A stretch of 64,000 bases of DNA from Phocaeicola plebeius DSM 17135 (GCF_000187895.1 NZ_DS990119.1:186001-250000); one strand, 5' to 3'. Positions 8,791 through 18,880 are shown, counted from the stretch's first letter. Program-made: numbers and translations. The notes: a model not told the origin generated them from the sequence alone.

Positions 8791-9445
8791 CTTTTAATAA
8801 TTCCAGAATCAGTTGCTCCAGTCTGTCTCTCACTTCATCCATCGGGACTTCTTGCCGTAACTCAGCCTGTAGTGAAGTGACTCCCTTGTCTATAAACCCA
8901 CAGGGATGAATGTAACTGAAATACCTTAAATCTGTATTAACGTTCAGGGCAAGACCGTGCATCGTAACGAAATGGCTGCTTCTTACCCCCATGGCACAGA
9001 TTTTACGTTCTTCGGGCGTGCCCGTAGCCAGCCAGACACCAGTAGCTCCGTGCACTCTGTCGGTTTCTATGCCGTAGGTCCGGCACACACGGATCACCGC
9101 TTCCTCTAACAGGTGCAGGTATTCCTTCAAACCCAAGTGAAAATCTTCCAGGTTCAGAATCGGATAACACACCCATTGTCCCGGTCCGTGATAAGTAATG
9201 TCTCCTCCCCTGTCTACCTGAAACAGTTCGGCATGAATGGTCTGTAACTGTGTGGGGTTCAACAGCATATTGGCTGCCTTTCCGTGCTTGCCCAGGGTGT
9301 AGACATGCGGATGCTGGCAGAAAATAATCCGGTTGGTATAAGGCTTTCCGTTCAGCTTGGCATCAATGAGTTCATCGAAGAGAGCAGTTTGTCGTTCCCA
9401 AGCCTCAGAATAAGAGATGAGTCCCCAGTTTTCTATTGTAATCAT
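8780..9445 (-). CDS. lipB: Octanoyltransferase LipB
   Basis: Transfers octanoate from octanoyl-ACP to the lipoyl domains of 2-oxoacid dehydrogenase E2 subunits and GcvH. Signatures: RGGDITYHGPGQ with the following YPI, a Lys in RKICAMGV, and the catalytic Cys in SYIHPCGF. Length 221 residues from ATG 9445; an in-frame ATG nine bases upstream adds only three residues. The window also carries gcvP, whose partner GcvH is a lipoylated client. It appears monocistronic. Confidence 0.95.
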   Translation of the reverse strand: MITIENWGLISYSEAWERQTALFDELIDAKLNGKPYTNRIIFCQHPHVYTLGKHGKAANMLLNPTQLQTIHAELFQVDRGGDITYHGPGQWVCYPILNLEDFHLGLKEYLHLLEEAVIRVCRTYGIETDRVHGATGVWLATGTPEERKICAMGVRSSHFVTMHGLALNVNTDLRYFSYIHPCGFIDKGVTSLQAELRQEVPMDEVRDRLEQLILELLKETA

Positions 9446-9555
9446 GGCATTCAATTCTTAAAAGGTTACATTTTGCAAAGAAAAAATTTTTTGGTGTGAA
9501 TGGCAAAGATTTACAAAAAGAATTCCTTTTTACATCGCAATTCGGGAAGTTATGC

Positions 9556-9563
9556 TATATTTG
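9556..9563 (+). promoter_or_regulatory. -7 box upstream of the DUF3298 lipoprotein gene
   Basis: TATATTTG matches TAnnTTTG, 39 bases before ATG 9603. Confidence 0.55.
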
Positions 9564-9602
9564 TAGACAGAGAAATCATTTTTTTGAGAAAAACGTCTGA
9601 AC

Positions 9603-10469
9603 ATGATGAAAAAAATACAAAGAGGATTATTCCCCTCTGTCGTGTGTGGCTTGTTTTCCACCATGATGCTACCGGGGTGTATCGGAAACGGGACAGCCGG
9701 AGGAAACGAAGTTTCAGTGGATTCCATTCCTATGGATACAACTGTGTATCTGGATGAAGCCAATACGGAATCACCTAAATGCCAGATAAAAATCAATTTT
9801 AAATATTTAAAGTCGGCCGATAAGAACGATTCACTGACACAGGTAATCAATCAGGTGCTGGAAGATGCTTTTTCAAGTGCACATGCCGGAGCAGCTTCTC
9901 CACGGGCCTTTGTCTCGTCTATCAAAGAAAGCCTGGCAGGTGATTACCTGAAGGATGTGCAGGGAAGTTATCAGACCGACTTGAAGAACGGAATGAAGCC
10001 CGATGAAATTCCTAACTGGTATAACTACGAATATGAGATAAATTCGGAGCTGCAAGAAGGTAAAGACAGTATATGGAATTATGCCGTCACTACTTTCCAA
10101 TATACCGGAGGCGCACATCCCAACACATGGGCACAGTGGGTTAACATCGATGCGGCCAATGGGAAAAAGCTGGACAAGAGCGAAGTGTTTGCCAAAGGAA
10201 CTGAAGAGGATATTTGCCGGCTGATTCTGGACAAACTGCTGGCAGAAGCCAATAAAAAGCTGGAGACAGATACCTTGACCTGTGTAGAGGGACTTCAGGC
10301 GGTAGGTATCTTGTTGGACACGGACTTGTATGTGCCCGATAACTTCCTGTTCGAAAAAGAAGGAGTGACATTCCTTTATAACACCTACGACATTGCACCT
10401 TATTACATGGGACGTTTCCAACTGACGGTTCCCTATGAAGAAATCAATACTTATTTAATCAAGAAATAA
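9603..10469 (+). CDS. DUF3298/RsiV-like lipoprotein
   Basis: A 288-residue predicted lipoprotein: signal segment with a lipobox-like LPGC (C26), then a charged linker and a beta-rich domain. Residues about 160-215 carry YTGGAHPNTWAQWVN followed by D..NGKKL, the DUF3298 signature also found in anti-sigma factor RsiV and the deacetylase PdaC. In those proteins this domain binds lysozyme or supports the enzyme; no adjacent sigma factor is present, so a role is not assigned. ATG 9606 is an equally possible start. It is followed six bases later by rsmG and probably co-transcribed. Confidence 0.75.
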   Translation: MMKKIQRGLFPSVVCGLFSTMMLPGCIGNGTAGGNEVSVDSIPMDTTVYLDEANTESPKCQIKINFKYLKSADKNDSLTQVINQVLEDAFSSAHAGAASPRAFVSSIKESLAGDYLKDVQGSYQTDLKNGMKPDEIPNWYNYEYEINSELQEGKDSIWNYAVTTFQYTGGAHPNTWAQWVNIDAANGKKLDKSEVFAKGTEEDICRLILDKLLAEANKKLETDTLTCVEGLQAVGILLDTDLYVPDNFLFEKEGVTFLYNTYDIAPYYMGRFQLTVPYEEINTYLIKK

Positions 10470-10475
10470 TCGCAC

Positions 10476-11102
10476 ATGGACATTATCTTAAAATATTTCC
10501 CGAACCTGAGCGAGGTTCAGCAACAGCAGTTTGCAGCTTTGTATGACCTATATACCGACTGGAACAGCAAAATCAACGTGATTTCGCGAAAAGACATTAC
10601 CAACCTGTATGAGCATCATGTGCTGCATTCACTGGGTATTGCCAAGGTCATGCAGTTCCGTCCGGAAACGACTGTGATGGATTTGGGTACCGGCGGTGGT
10701 TTCCCTGGAATTCCGCTGGCTATTCTCTTTCCGGAAACACATTTCCATTTGGTGGACAGTATCGGCAAGAAAGTGAAGGTGGCTACTGAAATAGCCAATG
10801 CCATCGGCTTGAAGAACGTCACTACCCGTCATTGCCGTGCGGAGGAAGAAAAGCAATTGTTCGACTTCGTGGTAAGTAGGGCCGTCATGCCGCTGACCGA
10901 CTTGCTGAAAATTATCCGCAAGAATATCAAGAAGGAACAGCACAATGCCCTCCCCAACGGACTGATTTGCCTGAAGGGCGGTGAACTGGAACGGGAAGTC
11001 ATGCCTGTAAAGCACCAGACACTTATGTATGATTTGAAGGATTATTTTGAAGAGGAATTTTTTGAGACCAAGAAAGTGGTTTATGTCACAATCAACGGAT
11101 AA
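10476..11102 (+). CDS. rsmG: 16S rRNA (guanine527-N7)-methyltransferase RsmG
   Basis: A 208-residue class I SAM methyltransferase of the GidB family, which methylates N7 of G527 in 16S rRNA. The SAM-binding loop is DLGTGGGFPGIPLA and downstream HLVDSIGKKVKV; the family-typical VVSRAVMPL follows. Full length. It starts six bases after the DUF3298 gene and is followed five bases later by a metallo-beta-lactamase-fold gene, so the three form a probable operon. Confidence 0.95.
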   Translation: MDIILKYFPNLSEVQQQQFAALYDLYTDWNSKINVISRKDITNLYEHHVLHSLGIAKVMQFRPETTVMDLGTGGGFPGIPLAILFPETHFHLVDSIGKKVKVATEIANAIGLKNVTTRHCRAEEEKQLFDFVVSRAVMPLTDLLKIIRKNIKKEQHNALPNGLICLKGGELEREVMPVKHQTLMYDLKDYFEEEFFETKKVVYVTING

Positions 11103-11107
11103 TCGAT

Positions 11108-11749
11108 ATGAAAATAAAGACATTTGAATTCAATATGTTTCCGGTCAACTGCTATGTGGTGTGGGACGAGGAAACGCTGCAGGCAGCTGTAATTGATGCC
11201 GGATGTTATTATCAGGAAGAGCAGCAGACATTGAAAAAGTTCATTGCAGAAAACGGACTTACGGTGACGCACTTGCTGAATACGCATTTGCATCTGGATC
11301 ATATCTTCGGCAATGCGTTTATGCTCAGAGAGTTTGGAGTCAGTGCTGAAGCCGGAAAGGAAGATGAATTTCTGTTGCCGAGAACGGCAGAGTATTGCCG
11401 CATGTTTGGCTTCCCTCTGAACGAGGAGCCTCCTGCACTGGGAAGCTACGTGCATGACGGCGATCTGATAAAAATAGGAAATATAGAACTGAAGGCGCTT
11501 GCCGTGCCCGGCCATTCTCCCGGAAGCATGGTGTTCTATTGTGAAGCGCAGCACTGCATGTTCAGCGGTGATGTATTGTTCCGGGGCAGCATCGGGCGTG
11601 CAGACCTGGAAGGCGGAAACTTTGACCAGTTGAGGGAAAGTATCGTGGCACGTTTGCTGACACTCCCTGACGAGACAATGGTGTATCCGGGTCATGGAAA
11701 CCCTACTACCATCGGCTATGAAAAGATGAATAATCCTTTCTTCCGCTGA
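11108..11749 (+). CDS. MBL-fold hydrolase (glyoxalase-II-like, YcbL type)
   Basis: A 213-residue single-domain metallo-beta-lactamase-fold enzyme. Metal ligands are in THLHLDH, PGHSPGSMVF, FSGDVLF and YPGHGNPT, in the order expected for a binuclear site. The protein lacks the C-terminal helical domain of true glyoxalase II, which makes it YcbL-like; such proteins hydrolyse thioesters such as S-lactoylglutathione or other small thiol adducts. Substrate is uncertain in an organism whose thiol pool is unknown here. Last gene of the DUF3298-rsmG group. Confidence 0.88.
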   Translation: MKIKTFEFNMFPVNCYVVWDEETLQAAVIDAGCYYQEEQQTLKKFIAENGLTVTHLLNTHLHLDHIFGNAFMLREFGVSAEAGKEDEFLLPRTAEYCRMFGFPLNEEPPALGSYVHDGDLIKIGNIELKALAVPGHSPGSMVFYCEAQHCMFSGDVLFRGSIGRADLEGGNFDQLRESIVARLLTLPDETMVYPGHGNPTTIGYEKMNNPFFR

Positions 11750-11795
11750 TGCGTTATTCTTTTGCTTGAAAACCATAAATCTTACCTTAATAATC

Positions 11796-14645
11796 ATGAA
11801 AACAACGACATTCGCAAACAGACACATCGGCATCGGGGAAGAGGAACTTCCGCTGATGCTGAAAAAAATTGGAGTAAGCAGTCTGGATGAACTGATAGAG
11901 AAAACCATTCCTGCCAATATCCTGTTAAAAGAACCTTTGAAACTGGGAGCTGCCATGACGGAACGTGAATTTGCTGAACACATCGGCAAACTGGCAGCCC
12001 AGAACAAGCTATATAAGACGTATATCGGATGTGGGTGGTATGATACGGTGACTCCGGCAGTTGTTCAGCGTAACGTATTTGAAAATCCGGTTTGGTACAC
12101 TTCCTATACGCCCTATCAGGCTGAAATTTCCCAGGGACGACTGGAAGCGTTGCTGAATTTTCAGACGGTAATCAGCGATCTGACTGCCCTTCCGCTGGCC
12201 AACTGTTCTCTGCTGGATGAAGCGACGGCTGCGGCGGAAGCGGCTACGATGATGTACGGACTGAGAAGCCGTGCACAACAGAAAGCACAGGCCAACGTGC
12301 TGTTTGTAGATGAAGAAATATTCCCTCAGACGCTGGCAGTTATTCGTACCCGGGCCATTCCGCAGGGAATGGTAGTAAAGGTAGGCAGTTACAAGGACCT
12401 GACTTTTACACCGGATATTTTCGGTTGCATCGTGCAGTATCCGAATAACAGCGGAAGCATAGAAGACTATCGGGAATTTGCCGAACAAGCACATGCTGCC
12501 GGATGTAAGGTGGCCGTAGCAGCCGATATCCTGTCGCTTGCCCTACTGGTTCCTCCCGGTGAATGGGGAGCCGACATCGCTTTCGGTAGTTCACAGCGTC
12601 TGGGCACACCGATGTTCTATGGAGGACCTTCTGCGGCTTATTTCGCTACACGTGATGAATACAAACGAAACATGCCGGGACGTATCATCGGTCTGTCAAA
12701 AGACAAATATGGTCATCTGTGTTACCGCATGGCATTGCAGACTCGCGAGCAGCATATCAAGCGTGAAAAGGCTACTTCCAATATCTGTACGGCACAGGCG
12801 CTGCTGGCTACCATGGCCGGATTCTATGCCGTTTATCACGGACCTGACGGCATAAAGGAGATAGCCAATCATGTACATGCCGTGGCTTTCTGGCTGGCAG
12901 AACAGCTTACGAAGCTGGGATATAAATTGCAGAACGAAAATTTCTTTGATACACTGAGAATACAGTTGCCGGACAACGTAACCATTCAGGAAGTGCGCAC
13001 TATTGCCTTGAGTAAGGAAATCAACCTGCGCTATTTTGATAATGGCGATGTGGGTATCAGTGTCGATGAAACTACTACGCAGGCAGATGCTACGCTGATT
13101 CTGAATCTGTTTGCCGTAGCGGCAGAAGAACCGATGCATGATGTCTGTGCCATACCGGAAAAGGCTCCTGTAGCCGCACAGTTCCAGCGTCTGAGCACGT
13201 ACCTCACTCACGAAGTCTTCCAGAAGTATCACACCGAAACGGAAATGATGCGTTACATCAAACGTCTGGAACGGAAGGATATCTCGTTGGCTCATTCCAT
13301 GATTTCATTGGGCTCTTGTACCATGAAACTGAATGCGGCATCCGAAATGCTGCCTCTTAGCAATGCGGCGTGGATGAACCTTCACCCGTTGGTTCCGGAA
13401 GATCAGGCTGCGGGATACCAGGCTTTGATTCACAATCTGTCGGAACAGCTGAAGACGATTACAGGTTTTGCAGGCGTATCTCTCCAACCGAACTCCGGTG
13501 CAGCAGGTGAATATACGGGCTTGCGCGTGATTAGAAGTTACCAGGAAAGCATCGGACAGGGTAACCGCCGATTGGTATTGATTCCGGCTTCGGCACACGG
13601 CACCAATCCGGCTTCGGCTGTACAGGCAGGTTACGAGCCGCTGACGTGTGCTTGCGATGAGAATGGAAACGTGGATTTGGAAGATTTGCGTGCGAAGGCT
13701 GAAGCACATAAGGATGAGCTGGCAGCTTTGATGATTACTTATCCGTCTACTCATGGTATTTTTGAGGAAGAAATCAAGGAGATATGTGAGATTATCCATG
13801 CGTGCGGTGCACAGGTTTATATGGATGGAGCCAACATGAACGGACAGGTGGGACTGACCAATCCGGGTACTATCGGAGCAGACGTGTGTCACCTGAACTT
13901 GCATAAGACATTCGCGAGCCCCCACGGTGGTGGCGGTCCGGGTGTAGGTCCGATTTGTGTGGCCGAGCATCTGGTGCCTTTCCTTCCGGGACATGTCAGC
14001 ACGGGCAATCCGCAGAATGAAGTCTCTGCTGCTCCTTATGGAAGTGCCGGTATCCTGCCGATTACTTACGGCTACATCTGCATGATGGGAGCAGAAGGTC
14101 TGAGAAGAGCGACTCAAACGGCTATTCTGAATGCCAACTACCTGGCCGCTTGCCTGAAAGATACGTATGGAGTGGTATACCGCGGAAAGAACGGTTTCGT
14201 AGGTCATGAAATGATTCTGGAATGCCGGAAGATACACGAAGAAAGCGGAATCTCGGAAAATGACATTTCCAAGCGTCTGATGGACTACGGTTACCATGCA
14301 CCTACCCTCTCCTTCCCTGTACACGGTACGCTGATGATTGAACCGACGGAAAGTGAAAGTCTGGCAGAATTGGACAACTTTGTGGATGTCATGGTACATA
14401 TCCGTGAAGAAATTGCAGAGATTGAGACTGGAAAGGCCGACAAAGAAGACAACGTATTGGTGAATGCTCCTCATCCGGAGTACGAGATTGTGGGAGATGC
14501 TTGGACTCATCCTTATGGACGTGCCAAGGCGGCTTATCCGATTCAGAGTGTAAGAGACAACAAATTCTGGATTAACGTAACACGTATCGATAATACATTG
14601 GGCGACCGTAAACTGTTGCCTACACGTTACGGAAGCTTTGAATAA
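11796..14645 (+). CDS. gcvP: Glycine dehydrogenase (decarboxylating), P protein
   Basis: PLP-dependent P subunit of the glycine cleavage system: decarboxylates glycine and transfers aminomethyl to lipoylated GcvH. About 949 residues from ATG 11796, a fused N- and C-half enzyme as in enterobacteria and not the split archaeal/Bacillus form. The N-terminus FANRHIGIGEEE, the N-half SLLDEATAAAEA, the glycine-rich C-half PNSGAAGEYTGL and the PLP lysine in NLHKTFASPHGGGGPG are all present. An in-frame ATG at 11766 was rejected because the family begins at the chosen Met. Followed by a strong terminator; no gcvT or gcvH is adjacent. Confidence 0.97.
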   Translation: MKTTTFANRHIGIGEEELPLMLKKIGVSSLDELIEKTIPANILLKEPLKLGAAMTEREFAEHIGKLAAQNKLYKTYIGCGWYDTVTPAVVQRNVFENPVWYTSYTPYQAEISQGRLEALLNFQTVISDLTALPLANCSLLDEATAAAEAATMMYGLRSRAQQKAQANVLFVDEEIFPQTLAVIRTRAIPQGMVVKVGSYKDLTFTPDIFGCIVQYPNNSGSIEDYREFAEQAHAAGCKVAVAADILSLALLVPPGEWGADIAFGSSQRLGTPMFYGGPSAAYFATRDEYKRNMPGRIIGLSKDKYGHLCYRMALQTREQHIKREKATSNICTAQALLATMAGFYAVYHGPDGIKEIANHVHAVAFWLAEQLTKLGYKLQNENFFDTLRIQLPDNVTIQEVRTIALSKEINLRYFDNGDVGISVDETTTQADATLILNLFAVAAEEPMHDVCAIPEKAPVAAQFQRLSTYLTHEVFQKYHTETEMMRYIKRLERKDISLAHSMISLGSCTMKLNAASEMLPLSNAAWMNLHPLVPEDQAAGYQALIHNLSEQLKTITGFAGVSLQPNSGAAGEYTGLRVIRSYQESIGQGNRRLVLIPASAHGTNPASAVQAGYEPLTCACDENGNVDLEDLRAKAEAHKDELAALMITYPSTHGIFEEEIKEICEIIHACGAQVYMDGANMNGQVGLTNPGTIGADVCHLNLHKTFASPHGGGGPGVGPICVAEHLVPFLPGHVSTGNPQNEVSAAPYGSAGILPITYGYICMMGAEGLRRATQTAILNANYLAACLKDTYGVVYRGKNGFVGHEMILECRKIHEESGISENDISKRLMDYGYHAPTLSFPVHGTLMIEPTESESLAELDNFVDVMVHIREEIAEIETGKADKEDNVLVNAPHPEYEIVGDAWTHPYGRAKAAYPIQSVRDNKFWINVTRIDNTLGDRKLLPTRYGSFE

Positions 14646-14681
14646 AGTCTTTAAAGTCACGTTGGCTTGATATAGAAAATA

Positions 14682-14732
14682 AAAAGAGCCACTGCATTCC
14701 TTCGTAAAAGAGGGATTCGCAGTGGCTCTTTT
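14682..14732 (+). terminator. Intrinsic terminator of gcvP
   Basis: AAAAGAGCCACTGC (14682-14695) is perfectly complementary to GCAGTGGCTCTTTT (14719-14732), loop of 23 bases. Confidence 0.9.
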
Positions 14733-14851
14733 CATATAAGACTGGAAATGGCATTCCCTGTTTTTCCGCATAAGGAGGATACATGTTCAGGTGTTATCCT
14801 GACGAAATTTGAATCATTTGAGTAGTCTTAAAAGAAAAATGAAAGTTTTTG

Positions 14852-14881
14852 TTTGGTTTTAGTTTATTATTTCTATATTTG
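14852..14881 (+). promoter_or_regulatory. Promoter of paaK
   Basis: TTTG at 14852-14855 and TATATTTG at 14874-14881, spacing 18, close to the Bacteroidetes TTTG-N19-21-TAnnTTTG consensus. It lies 23 bases before ATG 14905. Confidence 0.7.
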
Positions 14882-14904
14882 TGCATCAAACAACGAAAAA
14901 TAAT

Positions 14905-16218
14905 ATGAAAAACGACCAAATGTACTTGCATCCTGAAGTGGAAACCTTGTCGAGAACGGACATTGAGAAACTTCAGTTGAAACGGTTGAAAGCAACCATC
15001 GACCGTTGTATGCATTCTCCGTTCTACAAGGAACGCTTTCAGCAATGCGGTATCAAACCGGAAGATATACAGTCACTGGAGGATTTACAGAAAATCCCTT
15101 TCACTACCAAACAGGATTTGCGCGACCATTATCCGTTCGGGCTTTCTGCCGTGCCTTTGGAAGAGGTAGTCCGTCTTCATTCTTCCAGTGGTACCACAGG
15201 AACTCCTACCGTGATTCTGCACACACAGCACGATTTGGAAGAATGGGCCAATGCCGTAGCGCGCTGTCTGTATATGGTGGGACTGCGTAAGGGAGATATT
15301 TTTCAGAATTCTTCCGGCTACGGTATGTTTACCGGAGGACTGGGCTTCCAGTATGGTGCCGAACGTCTAGGTATGCTGACTGTTCCGGCTGCTGCCGGCA
15401 ATACCAAGCGGCAGATTAAGTTTATCACCGACTTTGGTACCACCGCTCTTCATGCCATCCCAAGTTATGCCGGCCGTTTGTATGAAGTGATGGAAGAGAT
15501 GCACATTGACCCGCGTCGCGATACCCATCTGAAGACCTTGATTATCGGGGCCGAACCACACTCTGACGAACAGCGTCGCCGTATTGAACAGATGCTGGGC
15601 GTGAAAGCCTACAACTCTTTCGGTATGTCGGAAATGTGTGGCCCGGGGGTTGCTTTTGAATGCATGGAACAGAACGGACTCCACATTTGGGAGGATTATT
15701 ATATCGTAGAAATTGTGGACCCTGTCACACTGGAACCAGTACCCGAAGGCGAAGTGGGCGAACTGGTGCTCACCACCATCAACCGTGAAGCAATGCCGCT
15801 GCTACGTTACCGTACGCGTGATCTGACCCGCATTCTTCCAGGCGATTGTCCTTGCGGACGCCATCACAAGCGTCTTGACCGAATGAAAGGCCGCAGTGAC
15901 GACATGATGATTCTCAAGGGTGTCAATATCTTCCCGATTCAGATTGAGAACATCTTGCTGCAGTTCAAGGAACTGGGCAATGAGTACCTTATTACGCTGA
16001 CCAACCTTGATGCGAACGATGAGATGACGGTGGAAGTAGAATTGAATGACTTTACCGATGACTACGGATTCCTTCAGAACCTGACTAAGGAAATTACCCG
16101 CCAGTTGAAAGACGAAATTCTGATTACCCCACGCGTGAAACTGGTACCTAAAGGAAGCCTGCCCGTACAGGAAGGAAAGGCCGTGCGCGTGAAAGATTTA
16201 CGAAAAACATTGATTTAA
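14905..16218 (+). CDS. paaK: Phenylacetate-CoA ligase family protein
   Basis: A 437-residue AMP-forming acyl-CoA ligase of the PaaK group. The P-loop-like SSSGTTGTPTVI (about 93-104), the middle FGMSEMCGPG and YRTRDLTR, and the C-terminal GRSDDMMILKGVNIFP with EGKAVRVKD identify it. In gut anaerobes the enzyme acts on phenylacetate or other arylacetates formed from aromatic amino acids. ATG 14905 is used; an upstream GTG at 14881 overlaps the promoter box. It is followed 12 bases later by an ACT-domain gene, a frequent pairing. No iorAB genes are adjacent. Confidence 0.92.
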   Translation: MKNDQMYLHPEVETLSRTDIEKLQLKRLKATIDRCMHSPFYKERFQQCGIKPEDIQSLEDLQKIPFTTKQDLRDHYPFGLSAVPLEEVVRLHSSSGTTGTPTVILHTQHDLEEWANAVARCLYMVGLRKGDIFQNSSGYGMFTGGLGFQYGAERLGMLTVPAAAGNTKRQIKFITDFGTTALHAIPSYAGRLYEVMEEMHIDPRRDTHLKTLIIGAEPHSDEQRRRIEQMLGVKAYNSFGMSEMCGPGVAFECMEQNGLHIWEDYYIVEIVDPVTLEPVPEGEVGELVLTTINREAMPLLRYRTRDLTRILPGDCPCGRHHKRLDRMKGRSDDMMILKGVNIFPIQIENILLQFKELGNEYLITLTNLDANDEMTVEVELNDFTDDYGFLQNLTKEITRQLKDEILITPRVKLVPKGSLPVQEGKAVRVKDLRKTLI

Positions 16219-16230
16219 AAATAAAAGAGT

Positions 16231-16659
16231 ATGACCATACACCAATTATCTGTTTTTGTAGAAAACAAGTCGGGCACACTGCTTCAGGTGCTTGAACTAC
16301 TGAAAGAAGCGCATATCCAGTTGATTGCTTCTACCATATCCGATACCGTAGAGTACGGTATTTACCGTATTATCTGTTCTGAACCATTGCGTGCCTACGA
16401 GGTACTGAAGGATGCAGGCATTTCAGCCAACGTATCCGAAGTGTTTGCCATCAGTCTGGATAATGAGCCGGGACGGGCTGCCGATGCCATCCGCAGTTTC
16501 AGCGAAACAGGCATAGGTATCTCCTACCTCTATTCCTTCTTGCTGGGAGGAAAAGGTATATTGGTGTTCCGTACCGACAACACGGAGAAAACGCGTGAAG
16601 TGATACTGGAAAAGAAACTTCAGTACATTGAAGAAGAAAATCTGATGAAGATGGCCTAA
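16231..16659 (+). CDS. Tandem ACT-domain protein
   Basis: A 142-residue protein consisting of two ACT domains (about 1-68 and 69-140), beginning HQLSVFVENKSGTLLQVLELL and with a second half PGRAADAIRSFSETGIGISYLYSF. ACT domains bind amino acids and regulate enzymes of amino-acid metabolism. The position directly downstream of paaK suggests sensing of an aromatic amino acid or its product. The stop overlaps by four bases the stop of the convergent gtrA-like gene; the probable terminator lies inside that gene (16812-16845). Confidence 0.88.
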   Translation: MTIHQLSVFVENKSGTLLQVLELLKEAHIQLIASTISDTVEYGIYRIICSEPLRAYEVLKDAGISANVSEVFAISLDNEPGRAADAIRSFSETGIGISYLYSFLLGGKGILVFRTDNTEKTREVILEKKLQYIEEENLMKMA

Positions 16660-17045
16660 CGGAAAGTCAGGCGGCGATTGCAAATGAAATTGACGGCACC
16701 GTAGACAAAGAGTCCGAGGAACTGTGCCAGGTATTCATTGCAGTGAAGAAGCTCCACGAGCATAAGAAGAAAAAGGAACTGCGCACTATAAGCCAGTGCG
16801 AAAGCACCAATAAAAAATAGCATCTGATGCCAGATGCTATTTTTTTTGTCATCTGTTTCAAGCGGAAAAATCCAGTATTTACACCAGATAAAGTTATGTA
16901 TCTGTGCTACGATGTATGCGCATATATTGGCTATAATATAACTCTCGCCCTCGATGTGCATCAACAGCCATACCACGAAAGCTGCAATCAGGGCATTGAG
17001 CGTTCCTACTATTGCAAAGCGTATAATCCGTACCGATTCCTTCAT
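16656..17045 (-). CDS. GtrA family membrane protein
   Basis: A 129-residue protein with four hydrophobic segments, starting RFAIVGTLNALIAAFV and ending FVYGAVNFICNRRLTF, both standard for GtrA. GtrA-like proteins help translocate or supply polyprenyl-linked sugars for O-antigen and cell-wall glycosylation. The gene lies just downstream of aspS (35 bases) on the same strand and may be read from the aspS promoter. Its coding sequence contains a perfect 15-base-pair hairpin with T-runs (16812-16845), which is odd within a gene. Confidence 0.88.
   Translation of the reverse strand: MKESVRIIRFAIVGTLNALIAAFVVWLLMHIEGESYIIANICAYIVAQIHNFIWCKYWIFPLETDDKKNSIWHQMLFFIGAFALAYSAQFLFLLMLVELLHCNEYLAQFLGLFVYGAVNFICNRRLTFR
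16812..16845. terminator. Perfect terminator-shaped hairpin inside the gtrA-like gene
   Basis: AAAAAATAGCATCTG (16812-16826) and CAGATGCTATTTTTT (16831-16845) are exactly complementary around a four-base loop, and both strands end in a T-run. On the plus strand it lies about 150 bases after the ACT gene and could end the paaK-ACT transcript. On the minus strand it sits within codons for a hydrophilic loop of GtrA (KKNSIWHQMLFF). Confidence 0.75.
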
Positions 17046-17080
17046 CCGGTTACTTTCTTGTCTTTTTCCTTGAAACGTTA

Positions 17081-18844
17081 TTAATTATTTTCCTTGAGAT
17101 CAATTTTCAGATTCAGTTCATCCAACTGTTTCTGGTCGAGGAAGCCAGGAGCATCCAGCATCACGTCACGTCCGGAGTTGTTCTTCGGGAAGGCGATGCA
17201 GTCGCGGATAGAATCCAGACCGGCAAACAGAGATACCCAACGGTCAAGTCCGTATGCCAGACCACCGTGAGGAGGTGCACCAAACTTGAAGGCATTCATC
17301 AGGAAGCCGAACTGTTCCTGTGCTTTCTCTGGAGTGAATCCCAGGATCTCGAACATTTTAGCCTGCAATGCAGAGTCGTGGATACGGATAGAACCACCAC
17401 CAACTTCCACACCGTTGATGACCATGTCGTATGCATCGGCACGTACAGCTGCGGGATCGGTATCCAGCAAAGGAATATCCTCGTCTTTCGGGTGAGTGAA
17501 CGGATGGTGCATAGCCATCAAACGGCCTTCTTCTTCGCTCCATTCGAACATCGGGAAGTCTACTACCCACAGGCAAGCAAACTTGTTCTTGTCGCGCAAG
17601 CCCAGCTGGTTACCCATCTCCAGACGCAGTTCGCAAAGCTGCTTGCGGGTCTTCATGGCATCGTCACCACTCAGAATCAGAATCAAGTCACCCGGTTTAG
17701 CACCGAATGCTTCTTTCATCTTCTGCAGCACTTCCTGGCTGTAGAACTTGTCTACGCTTGACTTCACGGTACCGTCGGCTTCGATGCGGGCATATACCAT
17801 ACCTTTGGCACCAATCTGCGGACGTTTTACGAACTCTGTTAACTGATCCAGCTGCTTGCGAGTGTAGTGAGCTGCACCTTCTGCACAGATACCACCGATA
17901 TAAGCTGCATTGTCAAATACTGAGAAACCATAGCCTTTCAGCACATCCATCAGTTCGACGAACTTCATGCCGAAACGCAAATCCGGTTTGTCACTTCCGT
18001 AATATTTCATGGCATCTGCCCACGGCATACGCAGGAACGGTTCTGTAAGTTCCACTCCGCGAAGTTCCTTGAACAAATGCTTGGCCATACCCTCAAAAGT
18101 ATTGATGATGTCTTCCTGTTCTACGAAGCTCATTTCGCAGTCAATCTGTGTGAACTCAGGCTGACGGTCTGCACGAAGGTCTTCATCACGGAAACATTTT
18201 ACAATCTGGAAATAACGGTCGAAGCCAGAAACCATCAGCAACTGCTTCAAAGTCTGCGGAGACTGAGGCAATGCGTAGAACTGTCCCGGATTCATACGTG
18301 AAGGAACCACGAAGTCGCGTGCACCTTCCGGAGTAGAACCAATCAGCATCGGAGTTTCCACTTCCAGGAAGCCTTTGCTATCCAGGTAACGGCGTACTTC
18401 CATCGTCATGCGGTGACGGAGTTCCAAATTCTTGCGTACAGCAGTACGGCGCAAGTCCAGATAACGGTATTTCATACGAAGGTCATCTCCCCCGTCCGTA
18501 TTATCTTCAATGGTGAAAGGTGGTGTCTGGGCTGAATTCAGAATATTCAGTTCCGATACGATGATTTCAATTTCTCCCGTTGGGATATTGGCATTTTTGC
18601 TGGAACGTTCGCTCACAGTTCCTTTCACCTGAATCACGAATTCACGTCCCAGGTGGTTGGCACGCTCACAAAGTTCGGCGTTCACTTCTGTATTGAACAC
18701 GAGCTGCGTAATACCATAGCGGTCGCGGAGGTCCACAAATGTCATTCCTCCCATCTTACGTGCACGCTGCACCCATCCGGCCAGTGTCACGTTCTTGCCT
18801 GCATCGGCGAGTCGTAACTCACCGCAAGTATGACTTCTAAACAT
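17081..18844 (-). CDS. aspS: Aspartyl-tRNA synthetase
   Basis: Class IIb synthetase charging tRNA-Asp. 587 residues, the usual bacterial length including the GAD insertion domain. N-terminal OB-fold ([19 protein letters not shown]), motif 2 [18 protein letters not shown] and motif 3 GLAYGLDRW are all visible. Start ATG 18844 is the consensus N-terminus [20 protein letters not shown] promoter word lies 37 bases upstream. Confidence 0.98.
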   Translation of the reverse strand: MFRSHTCGELRLADAGKNVTLAGWVQRARKMGGMTFVDLRDRYGITQLVFNTEVNAELCERANHLGREFVIQVKGTVSERSSKNANIPTGEIEIIVSELNILNSAQTPPFTIEDNTDGGDDLRMKYRYLDLRRTAVRKNLELRHRMTMEVRRYLDSKGFLEVETPMLIGSTPEGARDFVVPSRMNPGQFYALPQSPQTLKQLLMVSGFDRYFQIVKCFRDEDLRADRQPEFTQIDCEMSFVEQEDIINTFEGMAKHLFKELRGVELTEPFLRMPWADAMKYYGSDKPDLRFGMKFVELMDVLKGYGFSVFDNAAYIGGICAEGAAHYTRKQLDQLTEFVKRPQIGAKGMVYARIEADGTVKSSVDKFYSQEVLQKMKEAFGAKPGDLILILSGDDAMKTRKQLCELRLEMGNQLGLRDKNKFACLWVVDFPMFEWSEEEGRLMAMHHPFTHPKDEDIPLLDTDPAAVRADAYDMVINGVEVGGGSIRIHDSALQAKMFEILGFTPEKAQEQFGFLMNAFKFGAPPHGGLAYGLDRWVSLFAGLDSIRDCIAFPKNNSGRDVMLDAPGFLDQKQLDELNLKIDLKENN

Positions 18845-18880
18845 ATCTTTATTAAATGTTAGTTTTATCTAATTGACGGG

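Noticed and set aside
13305..14771. 488-codon open frame antisense to gcvP
   Set aside because: A shadow of a highly conserved gene; the translation has no recognisable domain and runs over the gcvP terminator.
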